Shown one piece after another: positions 50,690 to 59,662 of a DNA stretch of 64,000 nt (position 1 is its first letter; each line of letters starts with the position of its first letter). Source of the DNA: Halarcobacter sp. (GTDB lineage Bacteria; Campylobacterota; Campylobacteria; Campylobacterales; Arcobacteraceae); the NCBI GenBank assembly GCA_030145305.1, contig JAQYVX010000008.1:62001-126000 (forward strand), in the 5' to 3' direction. The notes under the pieces were generated by a model that saw nothing but the letters and a program-made list of their open reading frames with translations, was not told the origin of the DNA and ran no database searches. Made by a program: the position numbers and the translations under genes.

Positions 50690-52453
50690 ATGAGTAAATT
50701 AAGTAGAAGAGAATTTGTTTATATGATGGCAGTATTAGGTGCTGCTCCTGTATTTGCAAACTCTCATACAAGAATGATGGATACAAATAAGCTAGAAGAT
50801 TATTATAAGTTGAAGCCATTTGGAAATGCAAGATTTTTGCATATGACAGATTGTCATGCACAGCTTTTACCTGTCTACTTTAGAGAACCAAGTGTTAACT
50901 TAGGTTTCTATGGGAACTATGGAAAGCCTCCTCATATAGTAGGAGAGAAGTTATTAGATTATTATGGAATCAAAGGAAATAAAAGACTTGAGTATGCATA
51001 TTCATGTGTAAATTTTGAAAAACATGCAAAAGCAATGGGACGAACTGGTGGTTTTGCTCAAATCAAAACTGTAGTTGATTTCTTAACTAAAAACTTTGGT
51101 GAAGATAAAACACTATTATTAGATGGTGGAGATACTTGGCAAGGAAGTGCTACATCACTTTACACTAGAGGTAAAGATATGGTTGGAGCGATGAACTTAT
51201 TGGGTGTTGATGTAGCTGTTGGACACTGGGAGTTTACATACACAGCTGAAGAAGTTTTAGCAAATGTTAAATTATTAGATGCAGAATTTTTAGCTCAAAA
51301 TGTAAAAGTTAAAGAAGATTCTATGATGAATGGTGTTGAAGCTTTTGATGAAGATACTGGTCATGCTTTTAAACCTTATACTATTAAAAAAATGGGTGAT
51401 GCTAGAGTAGCTATTATTGGTCAAGCTTTCCCTTATACAACTATTGCAAATCCTCAAAGATTTATTCCAGATTGGAGTTTTTCTATAAATGATGACGGAA
51501 TGCAAGAACTTGTAGATGAAGTTAGAGAAGAAGAAAAACCAGATGCTGTAATTGTACTATCTCACAATGGTTATGATACAGATAAAAAAATGGCAGAAGT
51601 TGTTACTGGAATTGATTTTATTATGGGTGGACATACTCATGATGGTGTTCCTGAAGCATATCCTGTTAAAAATGATGGCGGAACTACTTATGTATGTAAC
51701 GCAGGATCAAATGGTAAATTCTTAAATGTACTTGATTTAGAGATTAAAAATGGAAAAGTTGTTGATCATAAATTTACACTTCTTCCAATTTTTTCTGATT
51801 TAATTCCAGAAGATCCTTCTATGAAAAAGTATATTGAAGATGTTAGAGCTCCTTATTTAAAAGAGTTAACAAGAGAAATTGCAACTACTGAAGAAACTTT
51901 ATTTAGAAGAGGAAACTTCAACGGCTCTTGGGATCAAATTATTTGTGATGCTTTAATTGATGTTAAAGGTGCTGATATATCTTTATCTCCTGGATTTAGA
52001 TGGGGAACATCTGTAATGCCAGGTCAAGCTATTACTTTTGATGATTTAATGACTCAAACTGCAATGACTTATCCTGAAACTTATGCTAGAGATATTTCTG
52101 GAAAAGATATAAAACTTATTTTGGAAGATGTAGCTGATAACTTATTTAATGAAGATCCATTCTACCAACAAGGTGGAGATATGGTTAGAACAGGTGGAAT
52201 TTCTTATAGAATTAACCCAACTGCAAAAATGGGTAAAAGAATTTCAGATATTACACTTACAAAAAATGGTCAAAAACTAGATGCTCGAAAAAGCTATAAA
52301 GTAGCTGGATGGTCAACTGTTGGTTCTAAATCACCAGGAGAACCAGTTTGGGAAACAGTAGAGACTTATCTTCAAAATGTTAAACATATTGCAAACTTAA
52401 AAATTGATTCTCCTGATATCATTGGTGTCAAGGGAAATCCAGGAATCATATAA
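50690..52453 (+). CDS. soxB: Thiosulfohydrolase SoxB
   Basis: A 587-residue periplasmic dimanganese hydrolase that cuts the sulfonate off SoxY-bound thiosulfate as sulfate. A twin-arginine signal (SRREFVYMMAVLGAAPVFA) leads. Metal motifs are D54-C-H56, D145-GG-D148, GHWE (178-181, in place of the GNHE of 5'-nucleotidases), SHNG (291-294) and GGHTH (313-317). The C-terminal domain has the usual NFNGSWDQIICDALIDVKGA. It ends the sox core and is followed by a strong terminator. Confidence 0.96.
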   Translation: MSKLSRREFVYMMAVLGAAPVFANSHTRMMDTNKLEDYYKLKPFGNARFLHMTDCHAQLLPVYFREPSVNLGFYGNYGKPPHIVGEKLLDYYGIKGNKRLEYAYSCVNFEKHAKAMGRTGGFAQIKTVVDFLTKNFGEDKTLLLDGGDTWQGSATSLYTRGKDMVGAMNLLGVDVAVGHWEFTYTAEEVLANVKLLDAEFLAQNVKVKEDSMMNGVEAFDEDTGHAFKPYTIKKMGDARVAIIGQAFPYTTIANPQRFIPDWSFSINDDGMQELVDEVREEEKPDAVIVLSHNGYDTDKKMAEVVTGIDFIMGGHTHDGVPEAYPVKNDGGTTYVCNAGSNGKFLNVLDLEIKNGKVVDHKFTLLPIFSDLIPEDPSMKKYIEDVRAPYLKELTREIATTEETLFRRGNFNGSWDQIICDALIDVKGADISLSPGFRWGTSVMPGQAITFDDLMTQTAMTYPETYARDISGKDIKLILEDVADNLFNEDPFYQQGGDMVRTGGISYRINPTAKMGKRISDITLTKNGQKLDARKSYKVAGWSTVGSKSPGEPVWETVETYLQNVKHIANLKIDSPDIIGVKGNPGII

Positions 52454-52463
52454 TTCCAAATAT

Positions 52464-52494
52464 GAAAAGTGTATAAAATATTTATACACTTTTC
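52464..52494. terminator. Terminator after soxB
   Basis: A perfect 14-base-pair stem (GAAAAGTGTATAAA / TTTATACACTTTTC) with an ATA loop, ten bases past the soxB stop, flanked by AT-rich sequence. The next gene starts 55 bases later. Confidence 0.75.
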
Positions 52495-52548
52495 AATTTA
52501 TTAGATATTTTAAAAAAGTACCTACTAAGTTGAAAAGAAGGATTAAGT

Positions 52549-53349
52549 ATGATTAAAAAGGGATTGTTTATATTGATTTCTTTATTTATGGCTGTTTGTT
52601 TAAATGCTGATTTTAAAGAAGGGGAAAAACTTTTTGAAGAAAAATGTGCCTCTTGCCATAAAGATTATATTCCATTTAAGAAGCTAAAAGAAAATTTTTT
52701 TGAAAGAAATAATACTTTATTAAATCTGTCAATACCAACAGAAAATATGCTAGCTTGGGCAATTATGGAAAGTTCTAGAAAAGTAGGAGATCCTAATGAT
52801 CCAGAAATGAGATCAGTTGAAATTGAAGAGTATTTAAAAAGTTATCTTGCAAACCCAGATATAAATAATAGTATTTGTGATCAGCATGCATTAAAATATT
52901 ATGATAAAAAAGAAGCAATTAAAATTACAGCAGAAGAAGCAGAACTTTTTGCAGCATATTTTATGGCTTATAAAGAAAATAGATTAAAAAATACTCCAAA
53001 TGAAGAAAAGTCCTTAGAAAAAATCTTTGATGAAAAAAAATTAATAGAAAAAGCTACGAAAGAGGGTAAACATTTTATTATTTATGCAAGTTCAAAGAGC
53101 TGTTATTATTGTAAAAAGATGGATAAAGAAGTACTTAGTTTAGATGAAGTAAAAAATAAAATTAATGAAGACTATATTTTTGTAAAAATTGATGTAGATA
53201 ATATGAAACTACCTTTTGGATTGAAAAAATATTTTAAAGGTATGACCCCAACATTTTTTGTTCTAACAAATAGTGGAGAGCTTTTAAATACTTATCCAGG
53301 AGCTTGGGTAAAAAAAGATTATTTAGAGATTTTAAAGGAAAATTTATAA
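52549..53349 (+). CDS. Cytochrome c - thioredoxin fusion protein (SoxW-like)
   Basis: A 266-residue exported protein. After the signal (LFILISLFMAVCLNA) a c-type cytochrome domain has the heme site CASCH (C33, C36, H37); a linker with two further cysteines follows; and the C-terminal thioredoxin-like domain (from about residue 160) has the active site CYYC at C185/C188 and the cis-proline loop KGMTPTFFVL. A SoxW-type thiol reductase next to soxB is common, but the heme fused to it is unusual and suggests direct electron exchange between heme and disulfide. Confidence 0.82.
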   Translation: MIKKGLFILISLFMAVCLNADFKEGEKLFEEKCASCHKDYIPFKKLKENFFERNNTLLNLSIPTENMLAWAIMESSRKVGDPNDPEMRSVEIEEYLKSYLANPDINNSICDQHALKYYDKKEAIKITAEEAELFAAYFMAYKENRLKNTPNEEKSLEKIFDEKKLIEKATKEGKHFIIYASSKSCYYCKKMDKEVLSLDEVKNKINEDYIFVKIDVDNMKLPFGLKKYFKGMTPTFFVLTNSGELLNTYPGAWVKKDYLEILKENL

Positions 53350-53350
53350 T

Positions 53351-53818
53351 ATGAAAATAGGAAAAGTTATAGATATTTTTAGTGCAAAAAAAGGACAAAG
53401 TGGACTTCCTAGACCAAAGGCTCAAGAGCTTAATCTTATAAATGGATATGGAATTAAAAATGATAAGTTTGCAGGAAAAGAGCTAGATAAATCAGTAATG
53501 GTAGTAGGCAAATATGCTTATGAAAAAGCTGAGGAAAATGGAATTAGCCTAGAATATGGAAGTTTAGGTGAAAATATTTTATTAGATTTTAACCCACATG
53601 AATATAATATAGGGACAATATTCCAAATAGGTGATGCCTTAATAGAAATAACCCAAGCATGTACTGTTTGTAATCATTTATCTATTTTTGATGGTGATTT
53701 ACCTATTTTAATTCAAGATTGCAGAGGTTTATACTGCAAAATACTTGAAAGTGGTGATATTTTAATAAATGAGTCTGTAAAACTTGTTGAAAATTTACAA
53801 GAAAAAATTGTATCTTAA
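53351..53818 (+). CDS. MOSC domain protein
   Basis: A 155-residue MOSC-fold protein, a family that binds molybdopterin cofactor or carries sulfur on cysteine. Recognisable parts are KIGKVIDIFSAKKGQ, NGYGIKNDKFAG, ISLEYGSLGENILLD and the cysteine motif ACTVCNHL. It has no signal peptide, so it is cytoplasmic, unlike its neighbours. It follows the fusion protein by one base. A role in maturing the SoxC cofactor is possible but unproven. Confidence 0.82.
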   Translation: MKIGKVIDIFSAKKGQSGLPRPKAQELNLINGYGIKNDKFAGKELDKSVMVVGKYAYEKAEENGISLEYGSLGENILLDFNPHEYNIGTIFQIGDALIEITQACTVCNHLSIFDGDLPILIQDCRGLYCKILESGDILINESVKLVENLQEKIVS

Positions 53819-53833
53819 TTAAAGGAAATTATA

Positions 53834-54271
53834 ATGAAAAAAATCATAGCGTTGTTATTTATATCTATTTTTGTATATGCTGAGTCTACTTTTAATGATC
53901 CTCAACCTACTTTTGATGAACCAAGAAAACTGGCTATTCAATTATATGATTCTGAAGTAAAAAAAGTAAATCATAATCTTAGTACAATATATAATATTTT
54001 AAAAGAGTATCCAGCTGAGAGTTTAAAAGTTGTTGTTATTACTTATGGAAATGGAATTAGAGCATTAAAAAAGGATTATGATAAAGATACCTTAAGAAGA
54101 ATCAATTCTTTGATGGAATATGATGTTGAATTTATAGTATGTAAAAATACAATGGAAACAATGAAATGGACTGAAGAAGATTTTATTGATGATGTTTCTT
54201 TTGTTCAAGCAGGAATTGTTGAATTAATTGAGAGAGAAATAGCTGGTTATGTAGGAATTATTGCATATTAA
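53834..54271 (+). CDS. Periplasmic DsrE/DsrF-like protein
   Basis: A 145-residue exported protein (signal IIALLFISIFVYA) with the DsrE/F fold: VVVITYGNGIRALKKD, then the conserved cysteine in VEFIVCKNTMETM and SFVQAGIVELIEREIAGYVG. DsrE-type proteins bind sulfane sulfur on that cysteine and pass it between enzymes. Periplasmic members are frequent near sox genes. It ends the plus-strand block before a terminator. Confidence 0.85.
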   Translation: MKKIIALLFISIFVYAESTFNDPQPTFDEPRKLAIQLYDSEVKKVNHNLSTIYNILKEYPAESLKVVVITYGNGIRALKKDYDKDTLRRINSLMEYDVEFIVCKNTMETMKWTEEDFIDDVSFVQAGIVELIEREIAGYVGIIAY

Positions 54272-54273
54272 TT

Positions 54274-54303
54274 AGAAGAAAGAGTACAAAAACTCTTTCT
54301 TCT
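54274..54303. terminator. Bidirectional terminator between the DsrE-like gene and the rhodanese-MBL gene
   Basis: A perfect 12-base-pair stem (AGAAGAAAGAGT / ACTCTTTCTTCT) with an ACAAAA loop and a TTTT tail, between two convergent genes. Confidence 0.8.
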
Positions 54304-54313
54304 TTTGATTTTT

Positions 54314-55624
54314 TTATTCAAACTCCATTTGTTTAAATAGTGTTGCAATATTTTGTTTTCCTAATTCTTTATATGTATCTAAATGCTTATAATCTGACAT
54401 ATCAATATTGTATGCTTCATTTAAGCCGCCATCTTCTTCTAAAATTTCTTCAATTTTAGTTCTTAGATAAACTAAATAATCTTTTGTATATTTTGTTACA
54501 GTTGGCATATCAGTAGTATCCCCATGTCCAGGAACTACTATTTTTGCATTTAATTCTGCAAATTTTTCCCAAGCTTCTAACCATTTTTGTGTTTGCGTAA
54601 TTTCAAATATAGGAAGTAATCTATTGTTAAATGCTATATCTCCTGCGAAAGCTATTTTTTCTTTTTCTAGCCATAAAATAATATCACTATGTTCATGGGC
54701 ATATCCAAAGTATTTTGCTTCTACAGTTCTATTTCCTAAATCAAATTTCATATTATCTTTAAAAACTTCATCAGGAGAAACTACTTGTGTTCCATCAAAT
54801 TTATCCCTTAATACTCTTTTTAATCTATTAAATATTAAGTCACCTTTTGTTTCAATCTCTTCTTTTGCAAGTTCTTGGGCTACAATTATAGCTCCTTGTT
54901 CTTTCCAATAATTAGAGCCTAGCATTGCATGACCTTGTGAATTTTCAAGTAAGACATATTTTACAGGCTTATTAGTAATTTTTTTTATTTCTTTATGAAA
55001 AGATTGAGCTAAAAGATAAGATGACCCAGCATTCCAAACAAGAACTGAATCATCACCTATAATAAAACCAAGATTATTATTATGTGCTGTTGACTCATAC
55101 AAATATGGTGCAGTGATTCCTATTGAAGTATAAACACCATCTGCAACTTTTTCAATCTTATTATAAAGTAGTGAATCAGAATATTTATCAAGTGAATTGG
55201 TTTTATTTCCCGCTTTACTCCAACCATTGTAACTATCTTTGTACCAAATTACATTTTTATAGCCCATGTCTTTTAATGTTTTAGTAGCCAATAGAGATCT
55301 ATTTCCATCACTACAAGAAATAATAAATTTTTCATCTTTTTTTACATATTGTGCTATTAAGAATTCTAATTTATCTCTTGATATATTAGAATAATTATTA
55401 GTTTTAATATATCCTCCATCTTTATTGATTTCGTCCCTTGTTCTAACATCAATTATTTGAATATTAGGATCTTTTTTTAAAAGTTCAACTAAACCTTTTG
55501 TATCAATTTTATTTATCTCTTTCTTTGCTTCAACAATCAAATTATTTACTTCAATTGCACTAATTAAAGTAGGTGTTGAAAGTCCTAGAAGTAGGGATGT
55601 GATTATGGCTTTTTTGTTTATCAA
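54314..55624 (-). CDS. Rhodanese / metallo-beta-lactamase fusion with altered metal motif (SoxH-like)
   Basis: A 436-residue exported protein. The N-terminal rhodanese domain (about residues 40-135) has the active loop CSDGNRS with C104. The C-terminal metallo-beta-lactamase domain (about 160-400) follows the SoxH pattern, keeping AHEHSD, FAGDIAFNNRLLPIF and PGHGDTTDM. Its first metal motif, normally THxHxDH, reads ENSQGHA at residues 227-233, losing three ligands, so hydrolysis needing two zinc ions is doubtful. It is convergent with the DsrE-like gene. A periplasmic sulfur-handling role is inferred. Confidence 0.82.
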   Translation of the reverse strand: MINKKAIITSLLLGLSTPTLISAIEVNNLIVEAKKEINKIDTKGLVELLKKDPNIQIIDVRTRDEINKDGGYIKTNNYSNISRDKLEFLIAQYVKKDEKFIISCSDGNRSLLATKTLKDMGYKNVIWYKDSYNGWSKAGNKTNSLDKYSDSLLYNKIEKVADGVYTSIGITAPYLYESTAHNNNLGFIIGDDSVLVWNAGSSYLLAQSFHKEIKKITNKPVKYVLLENSQGHAMLGSNYWKEQGAIIVAQELAKEEIETKGDLIFNRLKRVLRDKFDGTQVVSPDEVFKDNMKFDLGNRTVEAKYFGYAHEHSDIILWLEKEKIAFAGDIAFNNRLLPIFEITQTQKWLEAWEKFAELNAKIVVPGHGDTTDMPTVTKYTKDYLVYLRTKIEEILEEDGGLNEAYNIDMSDYKHLDTYKELGKQNIATLFKQMEFE

Positions 55625-55762
55625 AATTGTCTCCTTAATTATAATAATTAATTATATTTAATAAATCTTTATAATTACTTATTAGAAAATTTTATATAAA
55701 ACTTTTAATAAGTTTTATATAGAAAAATGATTTAATATTCTAAATAATAAAAAGGATAAAAA

Positions 55763-56554
55763 ATGGGAAAAAGCTTATTATCATTTGTATCTTTAGTTCT
55801 TTTAACTCTTAGTTTAGAGGCTAGTAAAATTGATGAAACTAAATGTACAACTTTAGGTGACAATTTTGTATTTGCTGGTGGTGAATGTATTGAATTTAGA
55901 GCTTTTGAAGGTGACTCAAATGAACATATTGTTGTAATAGTTCATGGAACATGGGATGAAGGAACAAATACTTTAGGTAGATATGCTCCTTTTGCTGAGA
56001 CAATGAATTTAAATACAGATTTAACTACAATAGCTGTTGCTCTTCCTGGTTATTCAGGTTCCTCAACAAATAACTTTAGTTCACTTGCACATGAAGGTGT
56101 GAAAAATCTTTCGGCAAATGAGGATTATGTACTTTTTTTAGGAGAGTTAGTAAAAACATTAAAAGATAAATTTAAAGCTATAAGAGTGACTTATCTTGGA
56201 CATAGTGCTGGAGCTAGAATGGGTGCTACTTTAACAGGTCTTAAACCAGGTCTTATTCAAAATATTGCACTAGCAGGTGGAAAATATATAAATGATGCAG
56301 ATAAAAAGAATAGTGAGAGCTTAGTATCTTTAGATAATGTAATCAATAATGTAGATAAAGATACTAAGTATTTATTTATTTATGGAACTGAAGATAAAAT
56401 TTCAAAACCAGAAGAAACGATAAGTTATTTTAAAATTGCAAAAGCAAAAGGATTAAAAGCAAAACTGATTGAAGTTAAAGGGGCTGAACATATTGATTTA
56501 GATATGACTGACACCTCAGTTGAAGCTATAATTGAAATGCTTGAAGAAGAGTAA
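55763..56554 (+). CDS. Periplasmic alpha/beta hydrolase
   Basis: A 263-residue exported protein (signal LLSFVSLVLLTLSLEA) of the alpha/beta hydrolase fold. The oxyanion segment VIVHGTWDEG, the nucleophile S148 in YLGHSAGAR, an acid in YGTEDKISKP and the histidine in GAEHIDLDM form a full triad. ALPGYSGSS is the conserved loop. The substrate cannot be told. Two cysteines (CTTL and ECIEF) near the N-terminus may form a disulfide. It stands alone between the SoxH-like and HD-GYP genes. Confidence 0.85.
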   Translation: MGKSLLSFVSLVLLTLSLEASKIDETKCTTLGDNFVFAGGECIEFRAFEGDSNEHIVVIVHGTWDEGTNTLGRYAPFAETMNLNTDLTTIAVALPGYSGSSTNNFSSLAHEGVKNLSANEDYVLFLGELVKTLKDKFKAIRVTYLGHSAGARMGATLTGLKPGLIQNIALAGGKYINDADKKNSESLVSLDNVINNVDKDTKYLFIYGTEDKISKPEETISYFKIAKAKGLKAKLIEVKGAEHIDLDMTDTSVEAIIEMLEEE

Positions 56555-56626
56555 GCTTCTTAAAATTTTAATTCGCTGTTAGTATTAATATTGTAGGATT
56601 ATGAATAAAAATTTAGGGTTAAAAAA

Positions 56627-57784
56627 ATGAATAAAAAACAACAAATACAATTTAATTTAAATAATTTCTTACTCTCTACATCTTTAGCTTTGGATTTAGT
56701 AGAAAAAGATGTTCATAATACAAGTAAAAATCATTCAAAAAGAGTTGCTTATCTCTCTTTGAAAATAGGGCAAAAATTTGATTTTTCGCCTCAAGAGATG
56801 TCTGATTTATGCGCATATTGCTTGGTTCATAATCTTTCTTTAAAAAAAGAAAATAATTATAATAAAGAACATTTAGAAATAGCACAAGAAAAAGTTGATA
56901 ACTTACCTTTTTTGTGTGGATATAAAAATATAATAAAGTACCACCGTGAATATTTTGATGGTAGTGGAGTTTTTGGATTAAAAGGAAAATTAATACCTCA
57001 ATTTTCTCAAATTATTTCTTTAGCTCATCTTTTAGATGAAAGATTTGATTTAAGTAAAGAACATATTGAAAATAGAAAAGAAATAAATTCTTTTTTAGAA
57101 GAGCAGGGGAATATCTTATTCTCTAAAGAGTTAATAGATAAGTTTTTTGAAGTATCCTCTAATATCGATTTTTGGTTAGATATTCAAAATGAAAATGATA
57201 TTTTATATTTTATTTTTGGTTCATTATATGATTTTACTATTACTCCCACTTTTGAAGAAGTGTTAAGTTATACCTCTATTTTTGATTCATTATATTCTGA
57301 AAATTCTGATTATTTAGAAAAGTGTTCTAAAATGGCTGATTTTTATGATTTTGATCATAAAGATAAGCAAACTTTTTTAATAGCAGCTTCCTTACATAAT
57401 ATAGGAAAGTTAGCAATTCCAAGTAAGATTTTAAATAAACAAAGTAAACTTACAAAAGATGAGTATGAAATTATAAAATCATATCCTTACTATACAAAAA
57501 AGATTTTAAACAATCTTATGGGTTTTAATGATATTTCAAATTGGGCGTCTAGAGTTCAAGAAACTATAGATGGAAATGGATATCCTTATAAGCTTTCAGG
57601 AAAAGATTTAAGTTTAAAAGATAGATTAATGGCTGTTTTAAATGTATATCAGTCTTTAAGAACAAAGAAATCATATAGAGATGAATATTCTCACAAAGAT
57701 GCTGTTAAAATAATGCTTGAGCTATCTAGTAATAATAAACTTGATAAAGCTACCGTACTTGATTTAAGTAAAGAGTTACAATAA
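56627..57784 (+). CDS. Tandem degenerate HD-GYP domain protein
   Basis: A 385-residue cytoplasmic protein with two HD-GYP-like halves. In the first, NHSKRVAYLS, VHN (H68, N69) and YHREYFDGSGVFGLKGKL keep the outline. In the second, LHNIGKLAIPSKIL (H257, N258), YPYYTKKIL and ETIDGNGYPYKLSG do. In both halves the HD metal pair has become HN, and in the second the usual HHE is lost, so c-di-GMP hydrolysis is unlikely. It may be a c-di-GMP-binding or structural protein. It ends at a terminator. Confidence 0.8.
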   Translation: MNKKQQIQFNLNNFLLSTSLALDLVEKDVHNTSKNHSKRVAYLSLKIGQKFDFSPQEMSDLCAYCLVHNLSLKKENNYNKEHLEIAQEKVDNLPFLCGYKNIIKYHREYFDGSGVFGLKGKLIPQFSQIISLAHLLDERFDLSKEHIENRKEINSFLEEQGNILFSKELIDKFFEVSSNIDFWLDIQNENDILYFIFGSLYDFTITPTFEEVLSYTSIFDSLYSENSDYLEKCSKMADFYDFDHKDKQTFLIAASLHNIGKLAIPSKILNKQSKLTKDEYEIIKSYPYYTKKILNNLMGFNDISNWASRVQETIDGNGYPYKLSGKDLSLKDRLMAVLNVYQSLRTKKSYRDEYSHKDAVKIMLELSSNNKLDKATVLDLSKELQ

Positions 57785-57813
57785 AACTTTTGCTCAAAAA
57801 AGAGCAAAAGTTT
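57784..57813. terminator. Bidirectional terminator between the HD-GYP and rhodanese genes
   Basis: A perfect 12-base-pair stem (AAACTTTTGCTC / GAGCAAAAGTTT) with a loop of six A, between convergent genes. It touches both stop codons. Confidence 0.8.
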
Positions 57814-58495
57814 ATTCACTAGTAGTTGTTAAATTTAGCATTTTCCAAGAATACATTCCACCTCTATACCAATTTAATTTTTCTTGGGGATAGCCAATTT
57901 TAATTAAATTTTCTATAGCAAAAGTTGATTGTGGACACCAAGCTCCATTACAAAATAGGAGTAAAGTTTTTGCATTTTTAAAATCATATTTACCTTTTGA
58001 AACCTCTTTAACTCCAATCATTTCAAGAACATCATAGAAATCATCTGGATATTTATTTTTATCAAAGTATGTAAAAGGAATATTTTCAGCTGTTGGAATA
58101 CTCATTTGTAAAAACCACTCTTGAAGTCTTGCATCAATTAGGAGCATATTTTTATTGTATTGAGCATCTTCAATAAACTTAATAACTTCAAGTTCTCCAA
58201 CAGTTTTAATTTTGTCACTTATTGTCATTGGAGTGATTTTACCAATTGTTGTTACGAACTTTTTGACACAATTTTTGGGCAAGCTTTCTTTTGCATAATT
58301 GCCAGACCAAACATTTTTAGGGTCAGCACCATTTATGGTTCTACATTCTTCATTATGCATTCTTTTGATTACAAAAGTTTTGTCATCATAATCAACATTT
58401 AAACCTTGACCTCTTAAATCAAAATCGTTTGCAAATGTACTTATTGAAGTTATAAATGCAAAGACTAGAAGATATTTTAATTTCTTAAAAAACAT
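57812..58495 (-). CDS. Second periplasmic rhodanese-like protein with CNGAWC loop
   Basis: A 227-residue exported protein (signal YLLVFAFITSISTFA), a paralogue of the rhodanese between soxA and soxB: the same VGELEVIKFIEDAQ, IDARLQEWF, IPTAENIPF and WYRGGMYSW blocks, and a catalytic loop CNGAWCPQST. Its N-terminal third differs and has two extra cysteines (in NEECRT and PKNCVKK), possibly a disulfide. AAGGAGAAA precedes the start. A sulfur-transfer role with the sox genes is likely but inferred. Confidence 0.83.
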   Translation of the reverse strand: MFFKKLKYLLVFAFITSISTFANDFDLRGQGLNVDYDDKTFVIKRMHNEECRTINGADPKNVWSGNYAKESLPKNCVKKFVTTIGKITPMTISDKIKTVGELEVIKFIEDAQYNKNMLLIDARLQEWFLQMSIPTAENIPFTYFDKNKYPDDFYDVLEMIGVKEVSKGKYDFKNAKTLLLFCNGAWCPQSTFAIENLIKIGYPQEKLNWYRGGMYSWKMLNLTTTSE

Positions 58496-58737
58496 TTTTT
58501 CTCCTTATTTATTTGTTTAGATTATGCATTAAAGAAAATATAAAAATCCTTAAGTAAAAAAGTAGCTTTTTTACCTAAGTATTATAATAAATAATCTTTT
58601 TTATAATTATTATAAAATCTTATTTATTTTAGCTAATATAAAAATAAATTTTAAATTTAGAACTAAAAGATTAAAAATAATTATAATATGTTACAATCAT
58701 CTTCAAAAAAATATAAACTAAAAGGATATTTTATTAA

Positions 58738-59652
58738 ATGACCAAATTAGATTCAAATGCTTATAAATTTGCCTTAATCTCAGTGTTCTTATGGTCAACT
58801 GTTGCCACAGCATTTAAGTTTTCACTTAAATATTTATCTCCTGAACTCCTAGTTTTATATGCTTCTTTAACTTCTCTTATAATTCTTTTTATAATTTTAT
58901 TTATTCAAAATAAAATTAATCAAGTTTTTAAACATATAAGAGACAATTTACTTTTAGTTCTTACTTTAGGGATTATCAATCCTTTTTTATATTATTTAGT
59001 ACTTTTTAAAGCTTATGATTTACTTCCTGCCCAAGAAGCACAAGCTATTAATTATACTTGGGCTTTAATGTTAGCATTTCTTTCCGTTCCTTTTTTAAAA
59101 CAAAAATTAAGACTTGCTGATATAGTTGCAGGTATTATTTGTTATTTTGGTGTTTTAATAATAGCAACTAAAGGGGAGCCTTTTTCTTTAAATTTTTCAA
59201 ATATGGATGGAGTCTTTTTAGCTTTGTTTTCTACAGTTTTATGGGCTATTTATTGGATATTTAATACAAAAGTAAAAGCTGATCCTGTTGTATCTTTATT
59301 TGCAAATTTTTTAGTTGCTACACCTTTTATCTTAGTTTATTGTTTAATAAATACAGATATGGTTTTTCCTGAAACAACAGGTCTTTTAGCAGCTATTTAT
59401 GTAGGATTGTTTGAAATGGGAATAACCTTTCTTTTTTGGTTAAAAGCTATGCAAAGTGCTACAAATACTTCTAAAATTGCAAATTTAATATTTATTTCAC
59501 CATTTATATCTTTGATTTTTATATATTTTATATTAGGAGAAGAGATTTATATTTCAACGTTGTTTGGCTTAGGATTTATTATTTTAGGATTGGTTCTTCA
59601 GTCATCTAAAAAATTTAATAAAGAAAATAAAAAACAAGAAAAAGTTAATTAA
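58738..59652 (+). CDS. EamA/DMT-family transporter
   Basis: A 304-residue membrane protein with ten hydrophobic helices in two EamA repeats ([19 protein letters not shown] and [19 protein letters not shown]). It is a different subfamily from the EamA protein at 42334. The substrate is unknown. The 242 bases before it contain no gene, only AT-rich sequence with promoter-like stretches. Its stop overlaps that of the convergent glpK gene inside a palindrome. Confidence 0.9.
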   Translation: MTKLDSNAYKFALISVFLWSTVATAFKFSLKYLSPELLVLYASLTSLIILFIILFIQNKINQVFKHIRDNLLLVLTLGIINPFLYYLVLFKAYDLLPAQEAQAINYTWALMLAFLSVPFLKQKLRLADIVAGIICYFGVLIIATKGEPFSLNFSNMDGVFLALFSTVLWAIYWIFNTKVKADPVVSLFANFLVATPFILVYCLINTDMVFPETTGLLAAIYVGLFEMGITFLFWLKAMQSATNTSKIANLIFISPFISLIFIYFILGEEIYISTLFGLGFIILGLVLQSSKKFNKENKKQEKVN

Positions 59653-59662
59653 CTTTTTCTTG
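59635..59662. terminator. 28-base perfect palindrome ending the EamA and glpK genes
   Basis: CAAGAAAAAGTTAA followed by its exact inverse TTAACTTTTTCTTG. It spans the overlapping stop codons of two convergent genes and so doubles as coding end and bidirectional terminator, with T-runs in the stem on both strands. Confidence 0.75.
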
